Source: Pseudoalteromonas aurantia 208 (lineage in GTDB: Bacteria; Pseudomonadota; Gammaproteobacteria; Enterobacterales; Alteromonadaceae). Taken from it: a stretch of DNA of 64,000 bases. Below the pieces are notes generated by a model. The model was not told the origin of the DNA. It worked only from the letters and a program-made list of their open reading frames with translations, and searched no databases. Positions 11,451 to 20,577 of the stretch are shown piece by piece (positions within the stretch are counted from its first letter, which is position 1; the number at the start of each line of letters is the position of its first letter). The stretch is from assembly GCF_014858725.1 (NCBI RefSeq), contig NZ_AQGV01000013.1, forward strand, positions 248,001-312,000, written 5' to 3'. Position numbers and translations under genes: made by a program.

Positions 11451-12797
11451 CTACGCTTTTGGGATAGTCAGAATTTGGCCAATGTATAAGGTATTTTTCT
11501 TCAAACGGTTGTGTTTTTTCAAAGCCGTCACGGTGGTGCCATAACGACTCGCCAACACACTCAAAGATTCTCCTCTTTTCACTTTATGCTTAACCGGTGT
11601 ATTATTTTTTAAACTTGCAAATAAGGAATTATCTGGCGGGTTCCGTTTGTAGTAATTACGAATAGAAACAAATATAGCGCTAGCAAGCTTTTGTTGATGC
11701 TCTGCCGTATTCAACTTCCGCTCTTCTCGCGGATTAGAAATAAAACCAGTCTCGACCAAAATAGAAGGTATATCTGGTGATTTTAGTACACCAAAGTTAG
11801 CAGCTTGTGGCTTCTTTTTATGTAATTTCGAAACGCTTCTTAACTCTTTTACAACTTCATCAGCCACTTGAAATGCTGTTTTCATAGAATGATCCATCGA
11901 CATATCTAACAAAGCTTTTGCCAAATATTTCTCATTAGCAGTGTCTTTAATTAGCCCAGCAGCACCTCCTAATAACTGGGAATGCTTTTCTTTATCTTCT
12001 AACCACTTACCAATTTCAGAATTCGCGCGTCGTAATGACAAAACCCATACGGAAGTGCCGTTAGGGCCTGGACTCGAAAATGCGTCTGCATGTACCGAAA
12101 CAAAGAAATCAGCGCGTTTTTCTCTTGCTCGTGCCGTTCGGGTATTTAACTTTAAATAGTAATCCCCTGTACGAATTAAACGCGCTTTCATTCCTGGCTC
12201 TTTATCAACTAATCGGGCGATCCTTTTGGCAATTTGTAATGTTACATTTTTTTCATACGTGCCCGAGGGCCCTATCGAACCAGGATCTTCTCCACCATGT
12301 CCTGCATCAATCGCAATGACAATATCTCTGTCAGCAACGCGGGTACGTTTCTTTGCGTTGATTTTATCAGCACTGCGTGAAGTTGTATTTGTTGAATATA
12401 AATCGACAACTAATCTATTTTTATAAGGCCCTGTCGGTGCCAACGCAAAAATCACAGGCTTAACCGCACCACTTAGTTCAAACACCACTCGCGTACTGTT
12501 CTTTTTCTTTGGCTTACTGTAGCGTAATTTACTAATTAGCTTATGCTTTTTTGGTACAGTCGGTAAATACTTTGCCTGCTGCGTACCTTGCAAATCAACG
12601 ACTAAGCGCAACGGGTTTTTCAGCATAAAATAACTAAAGTCAGGCTTAGACGACATGTCGAAAACCACTCGGGTACTATCTGGAGAGGGCCATACACGAA
12701 CGCCTTCCATTTTATTTTTAGCTAACACTACCGCACTGTTCATAAAACACAGTAATAAAGCACATAGCACTACAATATGATGTACAAAGCGTCTCAT
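11451..12797 (-). CDS. amiB: N-acetylmuramoyl-L-alanine amidase, AmiB/AmiC type
   Basis: This periplasmic amidase cuts septal peptidoglycan during daughter-cell separation. A signal peptide (MRRFVHHIVVLCALLLCFMN) is followed by an AMIN domain. Next comes an Amidase_3 catalytic domain with the zinc ligands in DAGHGGEDPG, the H of SVHADAF and the E of VETGFISNP. A C-terminal LysM domain (VKRGESLSVLASRYGTTV) binds peptidoglycan. I start it at the ATG at 12797, which overlaps the end of tsaE and puts the signal peptide at the N-terminus; an upstream start at 12836 would bury it. The tsaE-amiB-mutL-miaA order is conserved, which supports amiB over amiC. Confidence 0.93.
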   Translation of the reverse strand: MRRFVHHIVVLCALLLCFMNSAVVLAKNKMEGVRVWPSPDSTRVVFDMSSKPDFSYFMLKNPLRLVVDLQGTQQAKYLPTVPKKHKLISKLRYSKPKKKNSTRVVFELSGAVKPVIFALAPTGPYKNRLVVDLYSTNTTSRSADKINAKKRTRVADRDIVIAIDAGHGGEDPGSIGPSGTYEKNVTLQIAKRIARLVDKEPGMKARLIRTGDYYLKLNTRTARAREKRADFFVSVHADAFSSPGPNGTSVWVLSLRRANSEIGKWLEDKEKHSQLLGGAAGLIKDTANEKYLAKALLDMSMDHSMKTAFQVADEVVKELRSVSKLHKKKPQAANFGVLKSPDIPSILVETGFISNPREERKLNTAEHQQKLASAIFVSIRNYYKRNPPDNSLFASLKNNTPVKHKVKRGESLSVLASRYGTTVTALKKHNRLKKNTLYIGQILTIPKA

Positions 12798-12798
12798 T

Positions 12799-13266
12799 TT
12801 ATTCCAAATTACTGATAATATTTTTACCGCGCTCACTCTGTGCTGTAATTGTCACGCTGCGCTGTTGATCTTGATATTTCATCTCTATATTTAAATCTGG
12901 CGTTGGAATAAAGCCGCCCCCTTTTTCAGGCCATTCAATAATACAAATTGCACTTTCAGCAAAATAATCTCGAATCCCCATATATTCCAACTCTTCTGGA
13001 TCACCAAGTCGATATAGATCAAAATGATATACTGAGACATCTTTGAGCTCATAGGGTTCAACCAACGTATATGTTGGGCTTTTCACTTTACCTGTGTGAC
13101 CTAAGCCCTGAACGATACCTCGACTTAGTGTGGTTTTCCCTGCACCTAAGTCACCATGGAGGAACAATACAGCCCCTTTATTTATTACTTGAGACAAGCA
13201 TTGTCCCATTTTAACCGTTGCCGCTTCATCAGCTAAATGTAGGCAAAAAACATCATTCATGTTCAC
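12799..13266 (-). CDS. tsaE: tRNA threonylcarbamoyladenosine biosynthesis ATPase TsaE
   Basis: TsaE is the small ATPase that works with TsaB and TsaD to make t6A37 in ANN-decoding tRNAs. The 155-residue product has the Walker A motif LHGDLGAGKTTLSRGI, the conserved VKSPTYTLVEPYE, the YHFDLYRLGDPEEL segment and IIEWPEKG. It overlaps nnr by 4 bases upstream and abuts amiB downstream, the usual cluster order. Its length is normal. Confidence 0.97.
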   Translation of the reverse strand: MNMNDVFCLHLADEAATVKMGQCLSQVINKGAVLFLHGDLGAGKTTLSRGIVQGLGHTGKVKSPTYTLVEPYELKDVSVYHFDLYRLGDPEELEYMGIRDYFAESAICIIEWPEKGGGFIPTPDLNIEMKYQDQQRSVTITAQSERGKNIISNLE

Positions 13267-14786
13267 CCCAGTAAACGTCTAATATGCTCAAATAAATCAC
13301 TGGCAAGTAGTCCTTTTTCACCATCGGTTGCCGCTTTTTCTGCTGCTAATCCATGAATATACACAGCCAAACTCGTTGCGGCAAATTTCTCCATACCTTG
13401 TGCAAGTAAGCCCGCAATTATACCAGATAACACATCCCCCATCCCAGCACTGGCCATTGCTGAACTTCCCGAACGGTTAATATTCATACGGCCACAGTGA
13501 TAAACTATGCTGCCTGGACCTTTGAGTACAACCGTACTGTGATATGCATGCGCTAAAAATGACGTTGTCGTGAATCTATCCGACAGTTCGATGTCTGAAT
13601 CATTTTCTATCAGTCGCTTGGCTTCGCCAATATGCGGTGTGATCACGCTATCACTAAAACGCTGCTGAGTATTTGCTAATAAGTTAAGTCCATCTGCATC
13701 GCATACAATCGTCCGCTCAAATTCGAAACACCTCTTAAACAGCGTTTGCGCCCATGCATCTTGTCCTAAACCAGGGCCTATCACCAACACATCAGCTTTG
13801 ATAAATAAATTATCAATTGCTTCTTGCTCGTTGTTCAATGATCTCACTCCATGAACCATAAGTTCGTAACGTCCTTGTTGTACCAATGCGACATTATCAG
13901 CGTGTGTTAATACACTCACTAAACCTGCGCCCGCTCTTAAACATGCCTCACTGGCCAATCGAATCGCGCCACCCATCCCTTTATTCCCACCAATGAGTAA
14001 AACATGGCCGCATTGGTTTTTATAACAATCTGGGTCCCGATTTAGCCTCTGCGCCATAAAGGTTTGCTGAGCACTGTAATGAACGGCAGCTTTTACACGT
14101 GCTGAAAAAACTTCCGCAATGCCAAGGGGTGCAAATAGCAGTTTTCCACAAAAATGCTTTGCTCTCCCTGTCAACATACCTTGTTTTAACGCGATGAAAG
14201 TCATCGTAATTGTGGCTTCAAAAGCGCCCTCAGCGACCACTCCAGAAGACGCATCAATGCCACTTGGCACATCAATACTTAACCGCATTGCCGAGCTACA
14301 ATTGCAATAATCAAATATCGTCTTGATTGATGCACTCAATTCACCAGAATAACCCGTGCCAAAAACACCATCAACTATCACATCATAGCTGCCTCTTTCA
14401 GCAAAGTTTGCTATAAAAGGCACTTTAGCGGATACAGCTTTCTCATAAGCACTCTGTGCATCTCCAGTTAATAACTGTGGAGAAAACAGACTCACCACCG
14501 AAACGACTCTGCCCGTCATATGAAGTAAACGCGCCAATAAATAGGCATCTCCGGCATTATTTCCTTTACCCGCAAGAATAAGAATGCGTTCAGCATTCAG
14601 CAGCTCATGATCAAATAAAGAAAATACCGCATCTGCGGCTCGCTCCATCAGGTGCGATAAGCTAATGCCTATCTCGCTGGCAGCCTGACCTTCATTGTCC
14701 TTTACTTGCTGGGCCGTATACGCAAACTGTGGTAAATTACCATGGTATTTAGCTTCCAAGATCGATTTCCTGTGACTATCACTCAT
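13263..14786 (-). CDS. nnr: Bifunctional NAD(P)HX epimerase / ADP-dependent NAD(P)HX dehydratase
   Basis: This enzyme repairs hydrated NADH and NADPH. The N-terminal YjeF epimerase domain has LILAGKGNNAGDAYLLARLL and DGVFGTGYSGEL; the C-terminal ribokinase-like dehydratase has VLVIGPGLGQD and ASAGMGDVLSGIIAGLLAQG. The 5' end is uncertain. I give the ATG at 14786; a TTG near 14761 preceded by AGGA is also plausible, and an upstream start at 14882 seems too long. Whichever is right, the 5' end overlaps or abuts that of the divergent queG. The downstream genes tsaE and amiB form a tight operon with it. Confidence 0.92.
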   Translation of the reverse strand: MSDSHRKSILEAKYHGNLPQFAYTAQQVKDNEGQAASEIGISLSHLMERAADAVFSLFDHELLNAERILILAGKGNNAGDAYLLARLLHMTGRVVSVVSLFSPQLLTGDAQSAYEKAVSAKVPFIANFAERGSYDVIVDGVFGTGYSGELSASIKTIFDYCNCSSAMRLSIDVPSGIDASSGVVAEGAFEATITMTFIALKQGMLTGRAKHFCGKLLFAPLGIAEVFSARVKAAVHYSAQQTFMAQRLNRDPDCYKNQCGHVLLIGGNKGMGGAIRLASEACLRAGAGLVSVLTHADNVALVQQGRYELMVHGVRSLNNEQEAIDNLFIKADVLVIGPGLGQDAWAQTLFKRCFEFERTIVCDADGLNLLANTQQRFSDSVITPHIGEAKRLIENDSDIELSDRFTTTSFLAHAYHSTVVLKGPGSIVYHCGRMNINRSGSSAMASAGMGDVLSGIIAGLLAQGMEKFAATSLAVYIHGLAAEKAATDGEKGLLASDLFEHIRRLLG

Positions 14787-15905
14787 ATTGACTATATTGA
14801 ACTCGCAAAAAAAATTAAGCAATGGGGCGTAGAGCTTGGCTTCGCTGAAGTTGGTATCACTGACATTGATCTCAGCCAACATGAAGCGCAGTTGCAGCGT
14901 TGGTTAGACAATGGGTACCACGGGGAAATGGCGTATATGGCCGCACACGGTATGAAACGAGCACGCCCTGCGGAACTTGTGCCAGATACCCAACGCGTCA
15001 TCTCAGTCAAAATGAATTATCTACCTCCTGATGCCAGTTTTGCCAAGGCGCTCAGTAATAAACAAACAGCTTACATCAGCCGCTATGCACTCGGTCGCGA
15101 TTATCATAAAGTAATGCGCAACAGGTTAAAAAAACTAGGCCAAAAAATTGAACGTGAAGTTGAACAACTGGGATACCGACCTTTTGTCGACTCTGCACCA
15201 GTCCTTGAACGCCAACTTGCTGAAAAAGCGGGGCTTGGCTGGCGCGGAAAAAATAGTTTACTGATCAATAAAAAAGCTGGGTCATGGTTTTTCTTAGGTG
15301 AGCTGTTTGTCAGTATTCCATTACCCATTGATAATCCCAATGAATCTGAAGGCTGTGGAAAGTGTAATGCCTGCATCACTTTATGCCCAACAGGCGCAAT
15401 CGTTGAACCTTATGTGGTTGACGCACGAAAATGTATTTCTTATCTTACAATTGAGCTACAAGGCGCAATCCCAGAACAGTATAGAGCACTATTAGGTAAT
15501 CGAATTTATGGCTGTGATGACTGTCAATTAGTTTGTCCGTGGAACCGCTTTGGCCAACTCACTGATGAACAAGACTTTCACCCTCGTCAAAGTATCAAAG
15601 ACCAAGATCTAATAACCTTATTCTCTTGGGACGAAGCAACATTCTTAAAAAATACTGAAGGCAGCCCAATCAGACGTATTGGGCATGAACGCTGGCTCCG
15701 TAATATTGCAGTAGGGTTGGGTAATGCAGACTACAACCCCGCTATCATTCAGCTACTAACTGAGCGGCATCAGCATACATCGCCGCTCGTACAAGAACAT
15801 ATTGAGTGGGCTATTTCCCAGCAGAATGAAAAACAAATTAATACCGAGCGAAAACAAGCACGCCTGATAAGGATTATTGAAAAAGGCCTGCCTCGAGACG
15901 CATAG
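14742..15905 (+). CDS. queG: Epoxyqueuosine reductase
   Basis: QueG is a cobalamin- and iron-sulfur-dependent enzyme that makes the last step of queuosine in tRNA. The 387-residue product has LGFAEVGITDIDL near the N-terminus and two ferredoxin-like clusters, CGKCNACITLCPTGAI and CDDCQLVCPWNRF. A C-terminal HEAT-like region follows. The similarity to E. coli QueG begins near LAKKIKQWGVELGF, so the ATG at 14742 may be slightly early; a GTG at 14772 is the other candidate. It is divergent from nnr with overlapping 5' ends. Confidence 0.95.
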   Translation: MVFSFQDRFPVTITHIDYIELAKKIKQWGVELGFAEVGITDIDLSQHEAQLQRWLDNGYHGEMAYMAAHGMKRARPAELVPDTQRVISVKMNYLPPDASFAKALSNKQTAYISRYALGRDYHKVMRNRLKKLGQKIEREVEQLGYRPFVDSAPVLERQLAEKAGLGWRGKNSLLINKKAGSWFFLGELFVSIPLPIDNPNESEGCGKCNACITLCPTGAIVEPYVVDARKCISYLTIELQGAIPEQYRALLGNRIYGCDDCQLVCPWNRFGQLTDEQDFHPRQSIKDQDLITLFSWDEATFLKNTEGSPIRRIGHERWLRNIAVGLGNADYNPAIIQLLTERHQHTSPLVQEHIEWAISQQNEKQINTERKQARLIRIIEKGLPRDA

Positions 15906-15907
15906 CG

Positions 15908-17035
15908 CTAAGACTTATCAGTTAATAATGATAAGTCCCCTTCAATCTCTTTAAAAGCGCTTTGCACCATTTCAATCGCTTCCTCACGCGCCACTGAATT
16001 TTGAATTGCCTCATCTACATTACTAAAAATGAAAATTTCTTGGTCCTCGTCTAAACCCATTGTCGGGATCTTAGATTCAAAGCGCTCTTGTAGTGATCTA
16101 AACACAGATTCATTTTGTCGCCGATTTGTGTTAAGCATCCCCATAAGACTTTTAAATTTACCATTGATCATTGTGAGGGCATTATCTAAATTGTCTTTTT
16201 GTGTGTTAAGTTCTTTACGCGTCATAATTGCAAGTAGCTGCTGCTCTGTCACACTGACCAAAAAACAAATATGGTCACGAATACGCCCATGCTTATTTTC
16301 ATCGTTAGGCATATTTAGAATCAAAACACTCACCAAATCGTAGTTTACCAGTATACGACTGGTGAATTCATGAAGGCGTCCTTTTGACTTTAATATATCA
16401 AATAGCTCCACCACAATTGGTGAACATAAGCCACTGGTGGCAAAGTGGAGACGTTGTGTATCAACTCGCACCTCAACATTGCAGTTCAAGCCAAAACTAG
16501 ATAAGCATTTTATCATCGCATTAATTAATGTGGAAACATCATCAACCTGTGAAATTTGTTCGATATAATTAACGATTTGCCCCATTTCACTACTGGTAGC
16601 CATTGCATCAAATGCGGTTGATGTCGCATCTTCTACTTGCTGTTCCAATATGTCTTTATCTAATAACATTTGACTTAAGTTCATCAGCTTACTTTTGAGC
16701 TCGCCTTGGCCAAACGGCTTAACGATATAATCTTCAGCACCAACAGCATACCCCTCCATACGCTCTTCGACAGAACCCCTTGCAGAAACAAACATAACCA
16801 CAATATGGTGAGTCTCCGGATTCGCTTTGATCGCCCGACAAACATCATAACCATTCATTTGGGGCATGCTCACATCGAGCAATATTACCTGAGGGTCAAA
16901 TGTTTCAATGATCTCTAAACACTCAGGTCCGCTACTGGCTGTCAGCAAATCAAAATTCAGGTCTTCTAGAATTTCTTCCAGTATTTCCAAATTAAACGGT
17001 TCATCATCGACGGCTAAAATACGCTGAAGGGCCAT
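15908..17035 (-). CDS. Response regulator with receiver domain and an unassigned C-terminal region
   Basis: Residues ~4-120 are a receiver domain: ILAVDDEP at the acidic pocket, the phospho-acceptor Asp in VILLDVSMPQMNGYDV, and the Lys of DYIVKPF. The remaining ~250 residues contain no HTH, GGDEF, EAL or kinase motifs that I can recognise. There is a predicted coiled coil (LDKDILEQQVEDATSTAFDA) and a possible GAF-like or sensory region (residues ~165-290). Similar response regulators occur in polar-flagellated marine bacteria. The gene is 78 bases downstream of a hybrid kinase on the same strand, which is its probable partner. The output is unknown. Confidence 0.8.
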   Translation of the reverse strand: MALQRILAVDDEPFNLEILEEILEDLNFDLLTASSGPECLEIIETFDPQVILLDVSMPQMNGYDVCRAIKANPETHHIVVMFVSARGSVEERMEGYAVGAEDYIVKPFGQGELKSKLMNLSQMLLDKDILEQQVEDATSTAFDAMATSSEMGQIVNYIEQISQVDDVSTLINAMIKCLSSFGLNCNVEVRVDTQRLHFATSGLCSPIVVELFDILKSKGRLHEFTSRILVNYDLVSVLILNMPNDENKHGRIRDHICFLVSVTEQQLLAIMTRKELNTQKDNLDNALTMINGKFKSLMGMLNTNRRQNESVFRSLQERFESKIPTMGLDEDQEIFIFSNVDEAIQNSVAREEAIEMVQSAFKEIEGDLSLLTDKS

Positions 17036-17113
17036 ATGTCTATTCCTTTTGTATGTTTGTCACTAACTTTAGTTATAGTCGTGATTTTCGTGATTGCTAA
17101 CTACTTCAACTGT

Positions 17114-19060
17114 TTAATGTTGGCTTAATGGCAATTCAATAAACACAGTTGCACCGCCACATGCGTTGTTATTGACATAAATACAGCCTTTATGAAGCAA
17201 CACAAACTCTTTGCATATCGCCAAGCCTAAACCTGTACCACCGGCACCACTATTCGTTTTACTACTTTGCACAAACTTAGAAAAAACCTGCTCTAATTCA
17301 TCGTCAGGAATTCCCATTCCTTGATCACTAATTGCAACGTTTACCTTATGGTCTGAAAGCGTAACATCAACAATCACTTGACTGTTCTCAGGACTAAATT
17401 TCAACGCGTTTCCTAGCACATTACGGACTATTTGATTTATTTGCTCTTGATCGCAATACAATAAAATAGGTGCTTCAGGCACATTTAATTCTACCTGTAT
17501 TTTCTTTGCTAAGGCGCTCCCTGCAACATCATCAATACCTGTTTTCAAAATGCCTGTGAAATTATGGTTACTAGGATTAAATGGAAAGCGCCCAGCATCT
17601 AAACGAGATAAATCCAATAAATTGTTCAACAAAAGCAGCAGTCGCTCACCGCTGGTCTCTATCCTCGACAGGTATTTCTGTAGCTTTTCAAGTGGTGCCT
17701 CTCCAGAATTTAACTTGTCTAAACCAAATCGAGCGAAACTCAAAATTGAATGCATAGGCGTGCGTAATTCATGAGACATATTCGCTAAAAACTCGGATTT
17801 ACTTAAATTCGCAGCTTCGGCGGCCTCTTTTGCACTTTGCAGTTGTGCTGTGCGTGCCTGGACTTCAGCTTCTAAAACTTCTTTAGCTTCTTCAAGCACC
17901 TGTTGTTTTTTCTTTAAATGCGCAACATTTTTAAAAATAACAGCAAAAGCAATCTCTCCATGGTGGTCAATTTCATTAAACGTGCCCATCAAGGGGATAT
18001 CCCCCGATGTTTGCGGCAAAACTAACTCACAATTAAAATGTCGCTGGATGCCAACTTCCTTAATTGCTACTTTTAATGTGTCAGTACAGTCTGTTGCAAA
18101 CAGATCATAGATAGAACGCGCTTGTATCTCGCTTTGTGACAATTTAAGTAACCGCATCGAAGCATCATTTGCTTCAATGATGGCGCCATTTCGTTTAAAT
18201 AATACAATGGGATCCGGTGTATGCTTATAAATCACCCGCAATAAGCTGTCGCGCTCAATTAATGCATCAACGGTTTCTTGCAATCGTTCAACAAGCTCTT
18301 GATTATGCCGCCGTAACAACTCAGTTTGCCAAAGCTTATGCAGTGATTGTAATAATTCACTTTCATCAAAAGGCTTAGTTAAGACATCTTCAGCCCCTTG
18401 ACGAATTGCTTCCATCATATCAACTTGGCTCGCACGGGATGTAAACAGTAGGCATCGACAGTTTGGGTTCAGTGTTTTCAATTGCACGAATATCTCAACA
18501 CCCGTTCCCACTTGAAGATTGAAGTCACTGATCAATAAATCAATATGTTGTTTTTCTGCGACAGCAACAGCTTCTTCTAAAGAGCGTGCTGTAAATACCA
18601 CCAGTTGCGCCCCTCTTAAGCTAGTCGCTAACTCATCTAAGCGGTCATCTGCGTGATCCACCAGCAGCACAGTTGGCAAGACTAAACGCTGATTGGCCCC
18701 CACTTCTAAGACTCGCTCTAGCAAATGTGTGATTTCCTTATTCGCAAAGAACGGATAAATCACAATACCATTAGGCAAAGCTTTATTAAACTGGCTAAAG
18801 ACCTCTAAATGTTCAGTATTATCAGGCTTTGGGGCTAAAAGAATTAACTTACAGTGTTCTTTTAAGGGTAATAAAACCGTTAAATAGTCACTGGGGATCC
18901 CATGAGCAATCGCAATAACATCATAACTAGAGAATTGAATACCTTCATCGAGCATATTGTAATGAATATGTTCTACTTCCCCACCTAACAGCTCAAAGAG
19001 TACTTTTAAGCGCATCGCAAGCACGCTGTTACTGTCTACAATTAGTACTTTATTCGACAT
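17114..19060 (-). CDS. Hybrid histidine kinase with two N-terminal receiver-like domains and a PAS domain
   Basis: The order is pseudo-receiver (~3-120), receiver (~128-245), PAS (~270-385), coiled coil, HisKA (~420-490) and HATPase. The second receiver has the acceptor Asp in LLISDFNLQVGTG and the KPF lysine. The first has lost it: the equivalent strand reads DVIAIAHG. The H-box is FLANMSHELRTPMHS; ATP motifs include NVLGNALKFS, DQGMGIPDDEL and GGTGLGLAICKEF. No membrane segment is visible, so the kinase is cytoplasmic. It precedes the single-receiver protein at 15908-17035, which may accept the phosphate. The signal is not evident. Confidence 0.88.
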   Translation of the reverse strand: MSNKVLIVDSNSVLAMRLKVLFELLGGEVEHIHYNMLDEGIQFSSYDVIAIAHGIPSDYLTVLLPLKEHCKLILLAPKPDNTEHLEVFSQFNKALPNGIVIYPFFANKEITHLLERVLEVGANQRLVLPTVLLVDHADDRLDELATSLRGAQLVVFTARSLEEAVAVAEKQHIDLLISDFNLQVGTGVEIFVQLKTLNPNCRCLLFTSRASQVDMMEAIRQGAEDVLTKPFDESELLQSLHKLWQTELLRRHNQELVERLQETVDALIERDSLLRVIYKHTPDPIVLFKRNGAIIEANDASMRLLKLSQSEIQARSIYDLFATDCTDTLKVAIKEVGIQRHFNCELVLPQTSGDIPLMGTFNEIDHHGEIAFAVIFKNVAHLKKKQQVLEEAKEVLEAEVQARTAQLQSAKEAAEAANLSKSEFLANMSHELRTPMHSILSFARFGLDKLNSGEAPLEKLQKYLSRIETSGERLLLLLNNLLDLSRLDAGRFPFNPSNHNFTGILKTGIDDVAGSALAKKIQVELNVPEAPILLYCDQEQINQIVRNVLGNALKFSPENSQVIVDVTLSDHKVNVAISDQGMGIPDDELEQVFSKFVQSSKTNSGAGGTGLGLAICKEFVLLHKGCIYVNNNACGGATVFIELPLSQH

Positions 19061-19109
19061 AGTCTATTTCTATTTCCGTGTTCTAACACACAAAAGTGTA
19101 GTCGAATTT

Positions 19110-19376
19110 TAGGGGCTGCTGATCTTTCAGGTTCATTTTTGCAGCAGTTTGATTGGATTTTATACAAGGCAGAGGCTGCGTAGCATGGTTGTTCCATGTG
19201 AGTCAGCCGATAACATAGTAGAAAAGCCAATCAAACGCTGCCTACCGGTTCTTTTGTGCAGCCCTTTCTCTTTGTTGCTTAATATTCGCTTAGATCACTA
19301 GGCCACATATTAAGCGCCGCGATAAAAGCACGCTCAAAGAGAACAAAAATAGAACAGCAAAGATCAACAGCCCCTA
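19110..19376. repeat. MITE-like palindromic element, long copy (267 bp) flanked by TA
   Basis: Near-perfect 16-17-base terminal inverted repeats (GGGGCTGCTGATCTTT and AAAGATCAACAGCCCC) are bounded by TA on both sides, as in IS630/mariner-type insertions. The right half is almost identical, in reverse orientation, to the element at 30602-30744. This copy has about 124 extra bases in its left half, carrying their own inverted repeat (GCAGCAGTTTGATTGG at 19141 and CCAATCAAACGCTGC at 19227) and a small hairpin near 19184-19198. No transposase is encoded. It sits between the hybrid kinase and the acetyltransferase genes. Confidence 0.85.
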
Positions 19377-19387
19377 ATACTTGCGAT

Positions 19388-19882
19388 TTAAGGTAAAGAT
19401 AATTGTTTACCAAATATAGCTAAGCTATAGCGTTTTTGGTCCATTTTAGCTATATCGGGTAATTCTCCCCAACGGCTATAACCTTGTCGTTCAAACAGTT
19501 TTATACTGGGCTTATTATGAGAAAAAATAAACCCAAGTAATGTATCTACTGCAATATTCCTTGCATGCTGTTCAGCAAATTGCAGTAATGTTGTACCAAG
19601 TCCATTGCCTTGAGTATGCTCGGTAATATAAATACTCAGTTCACACGTTCCAATATAAGCAGGTCGACCATAGAATGATTTAAAGCTTAGCCAAGCTAGC
19701 ACCTCTCCCGCCTCTTCATACACAAAAAGTGGACGTTCAGCATTATGACTAAAAAACCAGGCTTTACGCGCTTCAACCGTCGTAGGCTCGGTCTCAGCAG
19801 TGACCATTCGACTGGCTATTGTTTCATTATAAATTGACACAATAGCGGGTAAATCTATCTCGCGAGCAACTCGTATATTCAT
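19388..19882 (-). CDS. GNAT-family N-acetyltransferase, MnaT/Pat-like
   Basis: The 164-residue cytoplasmic protein starts MNIRVAREIDLPAIVSIYNE and has the acetyl-CoA-binding loop region ITEHTQGNGLGTTLLQFAEQ, followed by a GFIFSHNKPSIKLFERQGY motif. This pattern is typical of the YncA/phosphinothricin acetyltransferase subfamily, which acetylates L-amino-acid analogues such as methionine sulfone. The real substrate cannot be told from sequence. It stands alone, next to the long repeat element, and diverges from the glutathione peroxidase gene. Confidence 0.85.
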   Translation of the reverse strand: MNIRVAREIDLPAIVSIYNETIASRMVTAETEPTTVEARKAWFFSHNAERPLFVYEEAGEVLAWLSFKSFYGRPAYIGTCELSIYITEHTQGNGLGTTLLQFAEQHARNIAVDTLLGFIFSHNKPSIKLFERQGYSRWGELPDIAKMDQKRYSLAIFGKQLSLP

Positions 19883-19954
19883 AGTGTAATAAAATTGATC
19901 AATTTAAGGTCTATTGACGTATCATAAGCAAGTTCAACTAACAAAGGAAAGCCA

Positions 19955-20500
19955 ATGCTTAACAAACTACTGCAACTGAGCCTACTTGCATCCAGCCTCT
20001 TAATGAGCACCTATACGCTGTCTTCTACTTGTGATGACTTTACTAACGTTGAATTAAGAAAATTGCGTTCTAAAGAAACCCTCAATTTATGCCAGTTTAA
20101 AGACAAACCATTGCTTATCGTAAATACAGCCAGTAATTGTGGTTTTACGGGCCAATTTGAGGATTTAGAAAAGCTCCATAAAAAGTATAAAGACCAAGGT
20201 TTGGTTGTGCTTGGTTTTCCTTCGGACGATTTTTTTCAAGAAGAAGACGATGAGCAAGATACTGCAAAAGTCTGCTTTGTAAACTACGGCGTGACGTTCA
20301 ATATGTTTGCAACATCTGATGTACGAGGGGATAGTGCTAACCCTATTTTTAAACATCTTGGAAACCAAACAAGTTCACCAAAATGGAACTTCTACAAGTA
20401 CCTTGTCTCCGCCGATAGAAAATCAATTACTCACTTTAACAGTCGTACTAAGCCTTTATCAGACGAAATGGTGAGTGCAGTTGAAAAAGCATTACAATGA
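19955..20500 (+). CDS. Exported glutathione peroxidase-family protein
   Basis: A signal peptide (LLQLSLLASSLLMSTYTLSS) is followed by a thioredoxin-fold peroxidase. The peroxidatic Cys is in NTASNCGFTGQFEDLEKL, and the partner Trp/Asn in SPKWNFYKYLV. The usual catalytic Gln region (NQFGxQEPG) is altered to SDDFFQEEDDE, with the Gln kept. The family reduces hydroperoxides, often using thioredoxin. The signal peptide suggests that this one works in the periplasm. The start is preceded by AAAGGAAA. Identity as a GPx homologue is firm; the electron donor is unknown. Confidence 0.9.
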   Translation: MLNKLLQLSLLASSLLMSTYTLSSTCDDFTNVELRKLRSKETLNLCQFKDKPLLIVNTASNCGFTGQFEDLEKLHKKYKDQGLVVLGFPSDDFFQEEDDEQDTAKVCFVNYGVTFNMFATSDVRGDSANPIFKHLGNQTSSPKWNFYKYLVSADRKSITHFNSRTKPLSDEMVSAVEKALQ

Positions 20501-20577
20501 TATCGTGAGTTTTTAATACATCTGTATTAGAATAAATTCTGAATAAAAACTAATCACAAGCGAAATATGGAGAAGTT

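Noticed and set aside
15912..15937. A 9-base inverted repeat (GACTTATCA/TGATAAGTC) just after queG
   Set aside because: It lies within the last codons of the response regulator gene and lacks a T tract, so I do not call it a terminator.
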